A DNA stretch of 8,740 bases from JBBAGE01 sp041655055 (GCA_041655055.1 JBBAGE010000106.1:1-8740), one strand, 5' to 3'; shown: positions 1 to 6,095, counted from the stretch's first letter. Notes: a model not told the origin generated them from the letters alone. Numbers and translations: made by a program.

Positions 1-93
1 GTTACTTGACGGCTCCGCGCCTGCGCCCATTGCTCACGCCGCCGAATGATGGCACACAAAAGGAGAACAGACTCGATTTACGAGTGGCCCTGA

Positions 94-633
94 AAACGGG
101 GGCAGGTCAACGCCTTCGTCACGGTTGGACTGCACACAGGCATGCGTCATGCCGAAATTCTCGCGATACGTCGAGAAGATGTCGATGTTGGAAAGCGAGT
201 GATATGGGTTCCGCAGGCCAAGGCGGGATCTCGTGAGCAACCCATCACGCGCGAACTAGCTGAGTATCTTGAAAAACGCATGGCGATGTTGCCTTCGGGC
301 TGCGAATGGCTTTTCCCCTCTCCGGGAAGCGCGACCGGCCACGTCCACACGATCCGCAAGGCCTTTCGCCGGTCCGCTGAACGCGCCGGGCTTGATCCCG
401 ACCAGATCACCCCTCACACGCTCCGCCATACGGCGGTGACGCATCTGGTTCAGGCGGGCGTCGACCTGCCCACTGTCCAGCGTATTTCCGGTCATAAGAC
501 GTTGTCCATGGTTGCGCGCTACGCGCATCAAAGCGGTTCGCACATCGAAGCGGCAATGGATCGATTGGAAGGGCGGGTCAGCGGCACCAAGGAAGACAAC
601 ATTCGCAAGTTAAAGCTGAAAAGTTCGGCCTGA
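94..633 (+). pseudogene. Tyrosine recombinase/phage-type integrase, C-terminal catalytic domain; N-terminal part missing or frameshifted
   Basis: Encodes the catalytic half of a tyrosine site-specific recombinase, which cuts and rejoins DNA through a covalent 3'-phosphotyrosine link. Counting from the ATG at 142, the full active-site set is visible: R2 (in TGMRHAEIL), K27 (QAKAGS), H92-x-x-R95 (HTLRHT), H118 (ISGHKT) and Y127 (ARYAHQ). Reading upstream from 142, the same frame still gives integrase-like sequence (VNAFVTVGLHTG) back to an in-frame TGA at 91-93. There is no ATG, GTG or TTG between that stop and 142, so the real N-terminal SAM-like DNA-binding domain is absent or in another frame. 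Positions 1-90 give no clean continuation in any frame. Roughly half of the first fifty codons end in G or C, clearly fewer than in the neighbours, which fits horizontal origin. It lies 66 bases from the CCA end of tRNA-Phe. I infer a decayed integrase of an element inserted in that tRNA. A short expressed catalytic-domain protein starting at 142 is possible but would probably not recombine. Confidence 0.75.
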
Positions 634-663
634 TTACACACAAATTACACGTGGGCTTGTGTG
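633..663. repeat. Direct ATTACAC repeats and an overlapping inverted repeat between integrase and tRNA-Phe
   Basis: ATTACAC occurs at 633-639 and again at 644-650, one helical turn apart (11 bases). CACACAA at 637-643 pairs with TTGTGTG at 657-663, giving a 7-bp stem with a 13-base loop. No T-run follows directly on the plus strand, so a simple intrinsic terminator for the integrase is not well supported. Closely spaced short repeats beside an integrase and a tRNA 3' end can be arm-type integrase binding sites; that reading is inference. Confidence 0.4.
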
Positions 664-699
664 CGCTCAATTTAATCTAACCTAAGTTATTGATTTTAA

Positions 700-720
700 T
701 GGTGCCCGGGGGCGGAATCG
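700..720 (-). other. Candidate attachment-site segment (3' end of tRNA-Phe)
   Basis: Integrases of tRNA-targeting elements usually recombine in the anticodon or T arm and restore the tRNA 3' end with element-borne sequence. Here an integrase remnant, AT-rich spacer and short repeats lie immediately on the 3' side of an intact tRNA-Phe, so the tRNA 3' portion is the expected att identity block. I saw no second copy of this segment in the window; if one exists it lies to the left of position 1. The exact crossover boundary cannot be set from this sequence. Confidence 0.3.
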
Positions 721-774
721 AACCACCGACACGAGGATTTTCAATCCACTGCTCTACCCCTGAGCTACCCGGGC
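700..774 (-). tRNA. tRNA-Phe (anticodon GAA)
   Basis: A complete 75-base cloverleaf folds on the minus strand. The acceptor stem pairs GCCCGGG with CCCGGGC, followed by discriminator A and an encoded CCA (complement of 700-702). The D arm is GCTC-AGGGGTA-GAGC. The anticodon loop is TTGAAAA with anticodon GAA, which reads UUU and UUC (Phe). The T arm is GGTGG-TTCGATT-CCGCC with one G-U pair. The second anticodon-stem pair (positions 28-42) is a U-U mismatch, the other four being canonical. The 3' end faces the integrase remnant on the left. The upstream exporter operon is divergent, and the tRNA seems to be transcribed alone. Confidence 0.97.
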
Positions 775-807
775 ACGGGAACGGCGTCAGCCGCTGGGTC
801 GGGCCTG

Positions 808-834
808 ATTAGATCAGCACAATGCCCCTGTCCA
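808..834 (-). promoter_or_regulatory. Candidate sigma-70 promoter for tRNA-Phe
   Basis: On the minus strand, TGGACA (complement of 829-834; five of six consensus bases) is followed after a short 15-base spacer by TCTAAT (complement of 808-813; five of six). Transcription would start near position 800, leaving a leader of about 25 bases before the tRNA 5' end at 774. The -10 box lies inside a perfect 5-bp dyad (CTGAT-TAG-ATCAG, 805-817), and a second dyad (CCCT...AGGG, 826-839) covers the -35 box. The spacer is shorter than the usual 16-18 bases, which lowers confidence. Confidence 0.4.
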
Positions 835-943
835 GAGGGTTTTGGGAAAAATCTGCACAAGCAGGCAAAAGTCGCCGCCCGTCGCGCATCGGTGCCGGTT
901 TGGCGCTGGCGCGGCCGGGGCAATGCTGTAAGCTGGCCGGGTT

Positions 944-1678
944 ATGAGCATGCCGGTTTTACAGTCTGATCCCCCTGAAAACGCCTTTGTCACCCGTGGG
1001 CTGAAAAAGATCTATGGCAGTGGCAGCGCGGCGGTTCATGCGTTGCGCGGGGTCGATCTGGAAATTCCGGCAGGCGAAATCGTGGTGCTTTTGGGGCCTT
1101 CGGGCAGCGGTAAATCCACGCTTTTGAACATTCTGGGCGGGCTTGATCATGCCACCGCAGGCGAGGCCTGGTTTCGCGGCGCATTGCTAAGCGCGATGTC
1201 GGATGCGCAACTGACGCAATACCGGCGCGATCATGTGGGCTTTGTCTTTCAATCCTATAACCTGATGCCCAGCCTGACCGCGCGCGAAAATGTCGAACTG
1301 GTCACCGAAATCGTGCCAGATCCGATGCCCGCGGACGAGGCGCTGGCGCTGGTGGGGCTGTCGGCGCGGCTTGATCATTTTCCCGCGCAGCTTTCAGGGG
1401 GCGAACAACAACGCGTGGCCATTGCCCGAGCGGTGGCCAAACGCCCCACGGTGCTGTTTTGCGATGAACCCACCGGCGCGCTGGACAGTGTCACCGGGCG
1501 GCGGGTGCTTGAGGTGTTGCGCGATGTGAACGCGCAACTCGGCACCACTGTGCTGATCATCACCCATGCCGCTGCCACCGCGCAAATGGCCGATCGGGTG
1601 ATTTACTTTGCCGACGGAGATATCCGCGAAATCACCGTGAATACCCACAAGCGCGATCCGCAGGAGATCACATGGTAG
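944..1678 (+). CDS. ABC transporter ATP-binding protein, LolD/MacB-type
   Basis: Cytoplasmic ATPase that powers the FtsX-type permease encoded directly downstream. The 244-residue length is normal for a stand-alone LolD/MacB-family domain. Visible motifs are Walker A GPSGSGKST (51-59), Q-loop Q103 in FVFQSYNLMPSLTARENVEL, signature LSGGEQQ (from 150), Walker B ending at D174 followed by catalytic E175 (DEPTGALDS) and switch H208 (IITH). The long LTARENVEL segment and the DEPTGALDS variant are typical of the LolD/MacB/FtsE branch. No strong Shine-Dalgarno sequence precedes ATG 944, and the in-frame ATG at 950 is an alternative. The stop TAG (1676-1678) lies two codons before the permease ATG in the same frame. 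The substrate is unknown. Lipoprotein release (LolD proper) is unlikely, because the partner permease is a fused double-FtsX protein and an adaptor gene follows. Confidence 0.95.
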   Translation: MSMPVLQSDPPENAFVTRGLKKIYGSGSAAVHALRGVDLEIPAGEIVVLLGPSGSGKSTLLNILGGLDHATAGEAWFRGALLSAMSDAQLTQYRRDHVGFVFQSYNLMPSLTARENVELVTEIVPDPMPADEALALVGLSARLDHFPAQLSGGEQQRVAIARAVAKRPTVLFCDEPTGALDSVTGRRVLEVLRDVNAQLGTTVLIITHAAATAQMADRVIYFADGDIREITVNTHKRDPQEITW

Positions 1679-1698
1679 CCGCCGATGCACCCGCTTGA
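1662..1698 (+). promoter_or_regulatory. Shine-Dalgarno with an 8-codon minicistron at the ATPase-permease junction
   Basis: The best ribosome-binding site near the permease start, AGGAG at 1662-1666, is 5 bases from an ATG at 1672, not from the permease ATG at 1685 (18 bases away). ATG 1672 opens an 8-codon frame (MVAADAPA) that ends in TGA at 1696-1698, overlapping the permease start in another frame. The ATPase stop lies inside it. This could load ribosomes for re-initiation at 1685, or it may be chance. Confidence 0.35.
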
Positions 1699-4048
1699 TC
1701 GCAAATTGCTGCGCAATCTGTGGCGCATCAAGGGGCAGGCCGCCGCCATCAGCCTTGTGATCGGGCTGGGGGTGATGATGCTGGTGATGATGAGCGGGCT
1801 GGTCAATACGCTCGATGAAACGCGCCGCGCCTATTACGACCGGTATCGGCTGGCGGAAATCTTTGCCCCGGCCACCCGTGTGCCTGCGCATATGATGGCC
1901 GAACTGGCCGCCATCCCCGGGGTGCGCGCCACGCAGGGCCGCATTTCAGGCATCGCGCTGATCGACCCGGGGGCAGGCCAATTGCCCGCGCGCGCACAGA
2001 TGCTGTCGCTGCCCGATACAGGGCCGCCACGGCTGAACGATATCTACCTGAACGCCGGGCGCCTGCCCGAACCCGCGCATCATGACGAAGCGCTGGTGCT
2101 CGATGGATTTGCCCAGACCCATGGGCTGCGCCCCGGCGATCAGATCACCGTGACCCTGAATGGCGCAAGACGGGTGCTGCGCATCAGCGGCCTGGCGCAA
2201 TCGCCGGAATTTTTATACACGACGCCGCCCGGCGAAATGGTGCCCGACGAGGCCCGCTTTGCCGTGTTCTGGATGCGCGATGCGGCGCTGGCGGCGGCTT
2301 ATGACCTGCGCGGCACCTTTAATGAAGCGCTGCTGGCGCTCTCGCCCGGCGCCGACCAGCGCGCCGTGATCGACAGTATCGACCGGATTCTGGCCCCCTA
2401 TGGCGGGCGCGGAGCCTATGGGATCGATGATCTGCCCTCAAACCGCTATGTGAGCGAGGAAATCGCCGGCCTTTCGACGATGGCCACCACGGTGCCGCCG
2501 GTGTTTTTGGCGGTGGCGGCGTTTTTGCTTTATATCGTCACATCGCGCATCGTCCGGTCTGAACGTGAACAGATCGGGCTGCTCAAGGCATTTGGCTATA
2601 GCGGGCTGGAAATCAGCCTGCATTACCTGAAATTCGTGCTGATCATCGCGCTGGCGGGCGCGGCATTCGGGGCGATTGGCGGCATTCTGGCGGGCCGGGC
2701 CATGGCGGGCGTCTTTCAGATCTATTTCAAATTTCCCTTCATCGTCTTTCTGATCGAACCGCAAAGCATCGTCATCGGCTTTGTGATCAGCGTTCTGGCC
2801 GCAGCGGCGGGCAGTTTCTTTGTGCTGCGACAGGTCTTTGCCCTGACCCCCGCTGTGGCGATGCAGCCGCCCGCACCATCGGATTATTCCGCCATGGGCG
2901 CGTTCGGGGCGCTGGCGCAAAGGCTGCTCGATCAACCGACGCGGATGGTTTTGCGCCGGCTGCGCCGCTATCCCGGCCGGATGCTGGGCGCCACGATCGG
3001 GCTTGCCGCCGGCATGGCGCTGTCGGTGGCGTCATTGGCGGTGCTGGCGGGGTTCAACGTCACACTGGCGCAAAGCTTCAGCGTGGTAGACCGGTCGGAC
3101 GCCACGATCAGCTTTATCACCCCGGTTTCCGACAGCGCGCTTTATGCGCTGCGCCAATTCGATGGCATCCACCATGTTGAACCTGTGCGCATCGTGCCCG
3201 CGGTGCTGCGCCACGGGCGCCACAGCTATCGCGGCGCCGTCGATGGGCTGGTGGAGGTTCCACAATTGAACCGGGTTCTGGCCCCCGATGGCGCCCCGCT
3301 TGCCATGCGCCGCGACGGGATCATTCTGGCCGAACCGCTAACAGAATTGCTTAATATCCGCCCGGGCCAGACGCTGCGGATCGAGGTGTTGCAAGGCCAC
3401 CGCCCGGTGATCGAAGTCCCGGTGGTCGGGCTTGCCCAGACGCTGATGGGCGCGCCCGCCTTTATGGAGATCGAGGCCCTGAACCGCGCCCTGCGCGAAC
3501 CCGGGCGCATATCGGCGGCGCGGTTAAGCTATGATCCCCTGCAAGAGCCCGCATTGATCACCTGGCTCAAGGATATTCCAACTGTCGCGGCCATCAGCAT
3601 CAAGGCCAATACCCGCGCCGCGTTTGAACAGGTGATGAACACCGGCGCCGGCATGGTGCGCTATGTCATGGTGGTCATTGCCGGGGCGATCACCTTTGGC
3701 ATTGTCTATAATGCCGCGCGCATCGCCTTTGCCGAACGTCAGCGCGATCTGGCACATCTGCGGATGATGGGCTTTACCCGGGGCGAGACCGCCTTTGTGC
3801 TGCTGGGCGAACTGGGCGTGGTGGTGCTGCTGGCCTTGCCGCTCGGCAGTGCGCTGGGATATGGGCTGACCCATGCGATGGCGGCCGGGTTCAGCAATGA
3901 TCTCTATCAGATCCGGGCCACCTATTCCGCCCCGAGCCATGGCGCGGCCGCATTGGCGGTGCTGCTTGCGGCGGGGGCATCGGCCCTGTTGGTGAAACGT
4001 GGTATCGACCGGCTGGATCTGGTTGCTGCCCTAAAGTCAAAGGAATGA
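1685..4048 (+). CDS. ABC transporter permease with two FtsX domains
   Basis: Inner-membrane subunit of the exporter, 787 residues. It reads as two repeats of one TM helix, a large extracytoplasmic domain and three TM helices. First half: TM about 18-40, periplasmic domain about 41-268, TMs about 270-289, 316-337 and 361-381. Second half: TM about 431-456, periplasmic domain about 457-657, TMs about 659-680, 702-727 and 752-771. The coupling segments after TM2 and TM6 match each other (SEREQIGLLKAFGYS versus AERQRDLAHLRMMGFT), which supports an internal duplication. One chain may therefore supply what LolC plus LolE, or a MacB dimer, supply as two. The layout resembles YbbP-like permeases more than 4-TM MacB. 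The start is fixed by the ATPase TAG two codons upstream in the same frame. The stop TGA is one codon before the adaptor GTG. Substrate is unknown; a lipid, lipoprotein, peptide or toxic compound are all possible. Confidence 0.93.
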   Translation: MHPLDRKLLRNLWRIKGQAAAISLVIGLGVMMLVMMSGLVNTLDETRRAYYDRYRLAEIFAPATRVPAHMMAELAAIPGVRATQGRISGIALIDPGAGQLPARAQMLSLPDTGPPRLNDIYLNAGRLPEPAHHDEALVLDGFAQTHGLRPGDQITVTLNGARRVLRISGLAQSPEFLYTTPPGEMVPDEARFAVFWMRDAALAAAYDLRGTFNEALLALSPGADQRAVIDSIDRILAPYGGRGAYGIDDLPSNRYVSEEIAGLSTMATTVPPVFLAVAAFLLYIVTSRIVRSEREQIGLLKAFGYSGLEISLHYLKFVLIIALAGAAFGAIGGILAGRAMAGVFQIYFKFPFIVFLIEPQSIVIGFVISVLAAAAGSFFVLRQVFALTPAVAMQPPAPSDYSAMGAFGALAQRLLDQPTRMVLRRLRRYPGRMLGATIGLAAGMALSVASLAVLAGFNVTLAQSFSVVDRSDATISFITPVSDSALYALRQFDGIHHVEPVRIVPAVLRHGRHSYRGAVDGLVEVPQLNRVLAPDGAPLAMRRDGIILAEPLTELLNIRPGQTLRIEVLQGHRPVIEVPVVGLAQTLMGAPAFMEIEALNRALREPGRISAARLSYDPLQEPALITWLKDIPTVAAISIKANTRAAFEQVMNTGAGMVRYVMVVIAGAITFGIVYNAARIAFAERQRDLAHLRMMGFTRGETAFVLLGELGVVVLLALPLGSALGYGLTHAMAAGFSNDLYQIRATYSAPSHGAAALAVLLAAGASALLVKRGIDRLDLVAALKSKE

Positions 4049-4051
4049 GCC

Positions 4052-5305
4052 GTGCCCCCGAAACCCAAGAAAAAGCGGTCCCGCCTTATCCTGATCGTGA
4101 TCTTTGTGCTGGTGCTTGCGGGTGGTCTGGCGCTGGCCTTCTGGCCGCGCGCGCTGCTGGTCGATATCGGTGTGGCCACCACCGGGCCGATGCAGGTCAC
4201 GCTTGATAACGAAGGGCGCACGCGGGTGCGTAATACTTATGTGGTGTCGGCCCCCACGGACGGGCGGATTCTGCGCATCGGGCTTGAACCCGGCGATCAG
4301 GTCACGCGCGGTGAAACCGTGGTCGCGCAGATGCTGCCGATCAGCCCCACGGTGCTCGATGCGCGCACCCGCGAACAGGCTACGGCGCTGGTCACCGCTG
4401 CGCAGGCCGCATTGCGCGTGGCCGAGGCCGATCTGGCCAAAGTCACCGCCGATGCCGAACTGGCTGCCGCCGATCTGGGCCGCGCCCGCCGCCTGAACGA
4501 AGGCGGCATCGTCAGTCAGGCCGCGCTGGATCAGGCAGAACGCGCCGCCCGTGCCGCCGATGCCGCAATTGAAACGGCTGCCGCCGCCATCGCGATCCGC
4601 AACGCAGAATTGCAAAGCGCGCGCGCCCGGCTGATCGGCTTTGACGATCCCGACTATGGCCTGACCCATAATGGCGAAAGCGACGCGATCCCGCTGCCCG
4701 CGCCCATCAGCGGCGTGGTGCTGCAGGTGATGCAGCAAAATGAAACCACCATCGGCGTCGGCACGCCGCTGCTGGAAATCGGCGATATCGTGGGCGAGCT
4801 TGAGGTGATCGTATCGTTGCTGTCAAGCGATGCGGTGCAGGTCCGCCCCGGGCAACGCGCAATCATCGACGACTGGGGCGGCCCCGCGGTTCTGGTGGGC
4901 GAGGTGATCCGCATCGCGCCATGGGGCGAGACCCGCCATTCCGCGCTGGGGGTCGAGGAACAGCGGGTGGATGTGACCATCCGCTTTCTCAGCCCGCCCG
5001 ATGCGCGCGCGGGGCTGGGCCATGGCTACCGGGTCGAGGCGCGGATCATTACATGGGAATCCGAAAACGCCCTGCAGGTGCCGACCAGCGCCCTGTTTCG
5101 CGATGGCGCGCAATGGCAGGTTTTCGTGGTAAGCGACGGCGTGGCGCGCCAACGCACCGTGTCTGTCGGCGCCAATAACGGCATCGAGGCCCAGATTATC
5201 GATGGCCTGTCCCGGGATGAAGCCATCGTGATCTATCCGCCACCCGAATTACAAGATGGCGCGCGCGTGCGCCAACGGCAGGCAGACGGGCTGGCGCAGG
5301 GCTAG
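4052..5305 (+). CDS. HlyD/MacA-type periplasmic adaptor (membrane fusion protein) of the ABC exporter
   Basis: Bridges the inner-membrane permease to an outer-membrane channel; 417 residues. A basic N-terminus (KPKKKRSR) precedes one TM anchor (about 11-30) with no lipobox cysteine, so it is probably a membrane-anchored periplasmic protein. Then come a first half-lipoyl motif (about 62-96, APTDGRILRIGLEPGDQV), an Ala-rich alpha-helical hairpin (about 103-195), a second half-lipoyl motif (about 213-246, APISGVVLQV), a beta-barrel (about 247-335) and a membrane-proximal domain to the C-terminus. At the hairpin tip R144, L148 and S155 fit the R-x3-L-x6-S pattern used by AcrA/MacA-type adaptors to dock on TolC-like channels. 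GTG 4052 is chosen because AAAGGA (4039-4044) lies 7 bases upstream and the translation begins with a good signal anchor. It is in the same frame as the permease, one codon after its TGA. No outer-membrane channel gene follows, so a channel encoded elsewhere would be needed. Confidence 0.93.
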   Translation: MPPKPKKKRSRLILIVIFVLVLAGGLALAFWPRALLVDIGVATTGPMQVTLDNEGRTRVRNTYVVSAPTDGRILRIGLEPGDQVTRGETVVAQMLPISPTVLDARTREQATALVTAAQAALRVAEADLAKVTADAELAAADLGRARRLNEGGIVSQAALDQAERAARAADAAIETAAAAIAIRNAELQSARARLIGFDDPDYGLTHNGESDAIPLPAPISGVVLQVMQQNETTIGVGTPLLEIGDIVGELEVIVSLLSSDAVQVRPGQRAIIDDWGGPAVLVGEVIRIAPWGETRHSALGVEEQRVDVTIRFLSPPDARAGLGHGYRVEARIITWESENALQVPTSALFRDGAQWQVFVVSDGVARQRTVSVGANNGIEAQIIDGLSRDEAIVIYPPPELQDGARVRQRQADGLAQG

Positions 5306-5457
5306 GCTGAGACGAGGCATGCCCATGATGGCAGCGATTGCAACGGCGGATTCGAACTGCGTCGCGAGCGTGTCATATCTGGGTGCCCGACCGCCCGCCA
5401 TTGAGGTGCAGAGCGCGGCTGTGCGCTGCCGGTTCAACTGCTTTAGCATTGATCGCA

Positions 5458-5485
5458 GTCCGCCTGCCCCAAGGGCGGTGCGGAT
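5458..5485. repeat. Strong GC-rich hairpin in the convergent gap
   Basis: TCCGC (5459-5463) pairs with GCGGA (5480-5484), and CTGCCC (5464-5469) pairs with GGGCGG (5473-5478, one T-G pair). The loop is CAA and a single T is bulged at 5479; G5458-T5485 can extend the stem. That makes about 11-12 pairs. No T-run follows on either strand, so it is not a standard intrinsic terminator, although its place between two converging operons would suit a transcript-end structure. Confidence 0.45.
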
Positions 5486-5867
5486 GCGCTATGCGCGGGG
5501 CCGTGGGGATGGTCCCCGGGTTAACACTTGGATTTGGCTGCCCGACCCGCAGAACAACCGTGGATCACACGCCACCCACCCTGCGCCGGGCTGGGCAACA
5601 AAGGCGCATATCCGCCATCGTCACCGCCAACCTGAATGGGCCGAAATGAACCCGAAGCGAACATGATCCATGGGGGGCTGGCGCTTGGGCTTGTCGAAAC
5701 AACGCGCCCGCCGTGGTGGCAATCAGGCCGCGAATGGCGCCATCGCTGCGTCAGGTCCGGCGGCCGAGCCTCTGCCATGACCCTTTTGCCTGTCCGGGCG
5801 GCAAGGCGGTCACGTAGGCAGCCATGCCCCCCAATTCGTGGCCCAGCGGTTACTGGCGGGCCGTAAC

Positions 5868-5892
5868 GCGCCGCGGGGGCGTTCACCGGCGC
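5868..5892 (-). terminator. Weak candidate terminator stem after yacG
   Basis: Six bases after the yacG stop on the minus strand, GCGCCG (complement of 5887-5892) can pair with CGGCGC (complement of 5868-5873) across a 13-base loop. The loop is large and no U-tract follows, so this is at best a Rho-type or processing structure. Confidence 0.15.
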
Positions 5893-5897
5893 AAAAC

Positions 5898-6095
5898 CTA
5901 ATGCGGTTTGTCCTGATCGCGCTTGGTCAGGGCGTCTTCCATCGCCTGAGCCAGTTCCTCGGGGTCGTCATCGCCGGAACCGGGGATGACATAGGCCTCG
6001 GACAGCCAGCGCCCCAGATCGACATCCTTGCAGCGCGCCGAACAAAAGGGGCGATATTTGGGATCGGTCGGTTTGGAACAGATCGGGCAGCTCAT
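5898..6095 (-). CDS. yacG: YacG family zinc-binding protein (DNA gyrase inhibitor family)
   Basis: A 65-residue protein of the YacG (DUF329) family. The four zinc ligands C3, C6, C18 and C22 have the family spacing CX2C-X11-CX3C, followed by the conserved DVDLGRWLSEAYVIPG segment and an acidic C-terminal tail. In E. coli the homologue binds GyrB and blocks DNA binding by gyrase; whether that is its main role in alphaproteobacteria is not established. Its ATG (6093-6095) overlaps the stop of the RNase gene (6092-6094) in an ATGA junction, with only a weak Shine-Dalgarno sequence, so translation is probably coupled. It is the last gene of the minus-strand operon. Confidence 0.93.
   Translation of the reverse strand: MSCPICSKPTDPKYRPFCSARCKDVDLGRWLSEAYVIPGSGDDDPEELAQAMEDALTKRDQDKPH

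Larger units (their letters stand above)
5306..5897. other. Convergent intergenic region without a convincing gene; possible decayed coding sequence
   Basis: This gap of 592 bases separates the plus-strand exporter operon from the minus-strand yacG end. Open frames exist on both strands (plus 5256-5666, minus 5521-5886), but they show no family motif, are Arg/Pro/Ala/Gly-rich as expected of GC-rich noncoding DNA, and lack ribosome-binding sites. The most protein-like stretch is minus strand about 5306-5490, reading RTALGAGGLRSMLKQLNRQ and, further on, RYDTLATQFESAVAIAAI. It recalls both the C-terminus of IS5-type transposases (RYDxLAxxF...A) and the C-terminus of thiolases (ALGAxGxR...C...GG). 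I cannot choose between them, and it has no start and an in-frame TAG just upstream. The region also carries the strong hairpin at 5458-5485 and a small one at 5505-5517 (GGGGA-TGG-TCCCC). It may be a remnant of a deleted gene or insertion sequence. Confidence 0.5.

Noticed and set aside
46..93. ATG ATG at 46-51 as the integrase start, with AGGAG close downstream
   Set aside because: This frame ends at TGA 91-93 after 15 codons, so it cannot supply the integrase N-terminus without readthrough.
944..1678. Naming the ATPase lolD
   Set aside because: Motifs fit the LolD/MacB family, but the fused double-FtsX permease and HlyD-type adaptor indicate a different exporter, so no symbol is given.
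4045..4047. ATG overlapping the permease stop as the adaptor start
   Set aside because: It is in another frame and leads to a short non-adaptor peptide; GTG 4052 gives the basic N-terminus and TM anchor with a proper Shine-Dalgarno.
4037..4738. Long minus-strand frame of 233 codons opposite the adaptor gene
   Set aside because: It is the antisense shadow of a well-supported adaptor gene, His/Gly/Gln-rich and without domain features.
5256..5666. Plus-strand open frame of 136 codons overlapping the adaptor 3' end
   Set aside because: It starts inside the adaptor gene without a ribosome-binding site, is Arg/Pro/Ala-rich with no family motif, and looks like antisense of possible decayed coding sequence.
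5521..5886. Minus-strand open frame of 121 codons in the convergent gap
   Set aside because: Low-complexity Arg/Gly/Pro/Ser composition, no Shine-Dalgarno sequence and no recognisable domain; such frames are common by chance in GC-rich DNA.
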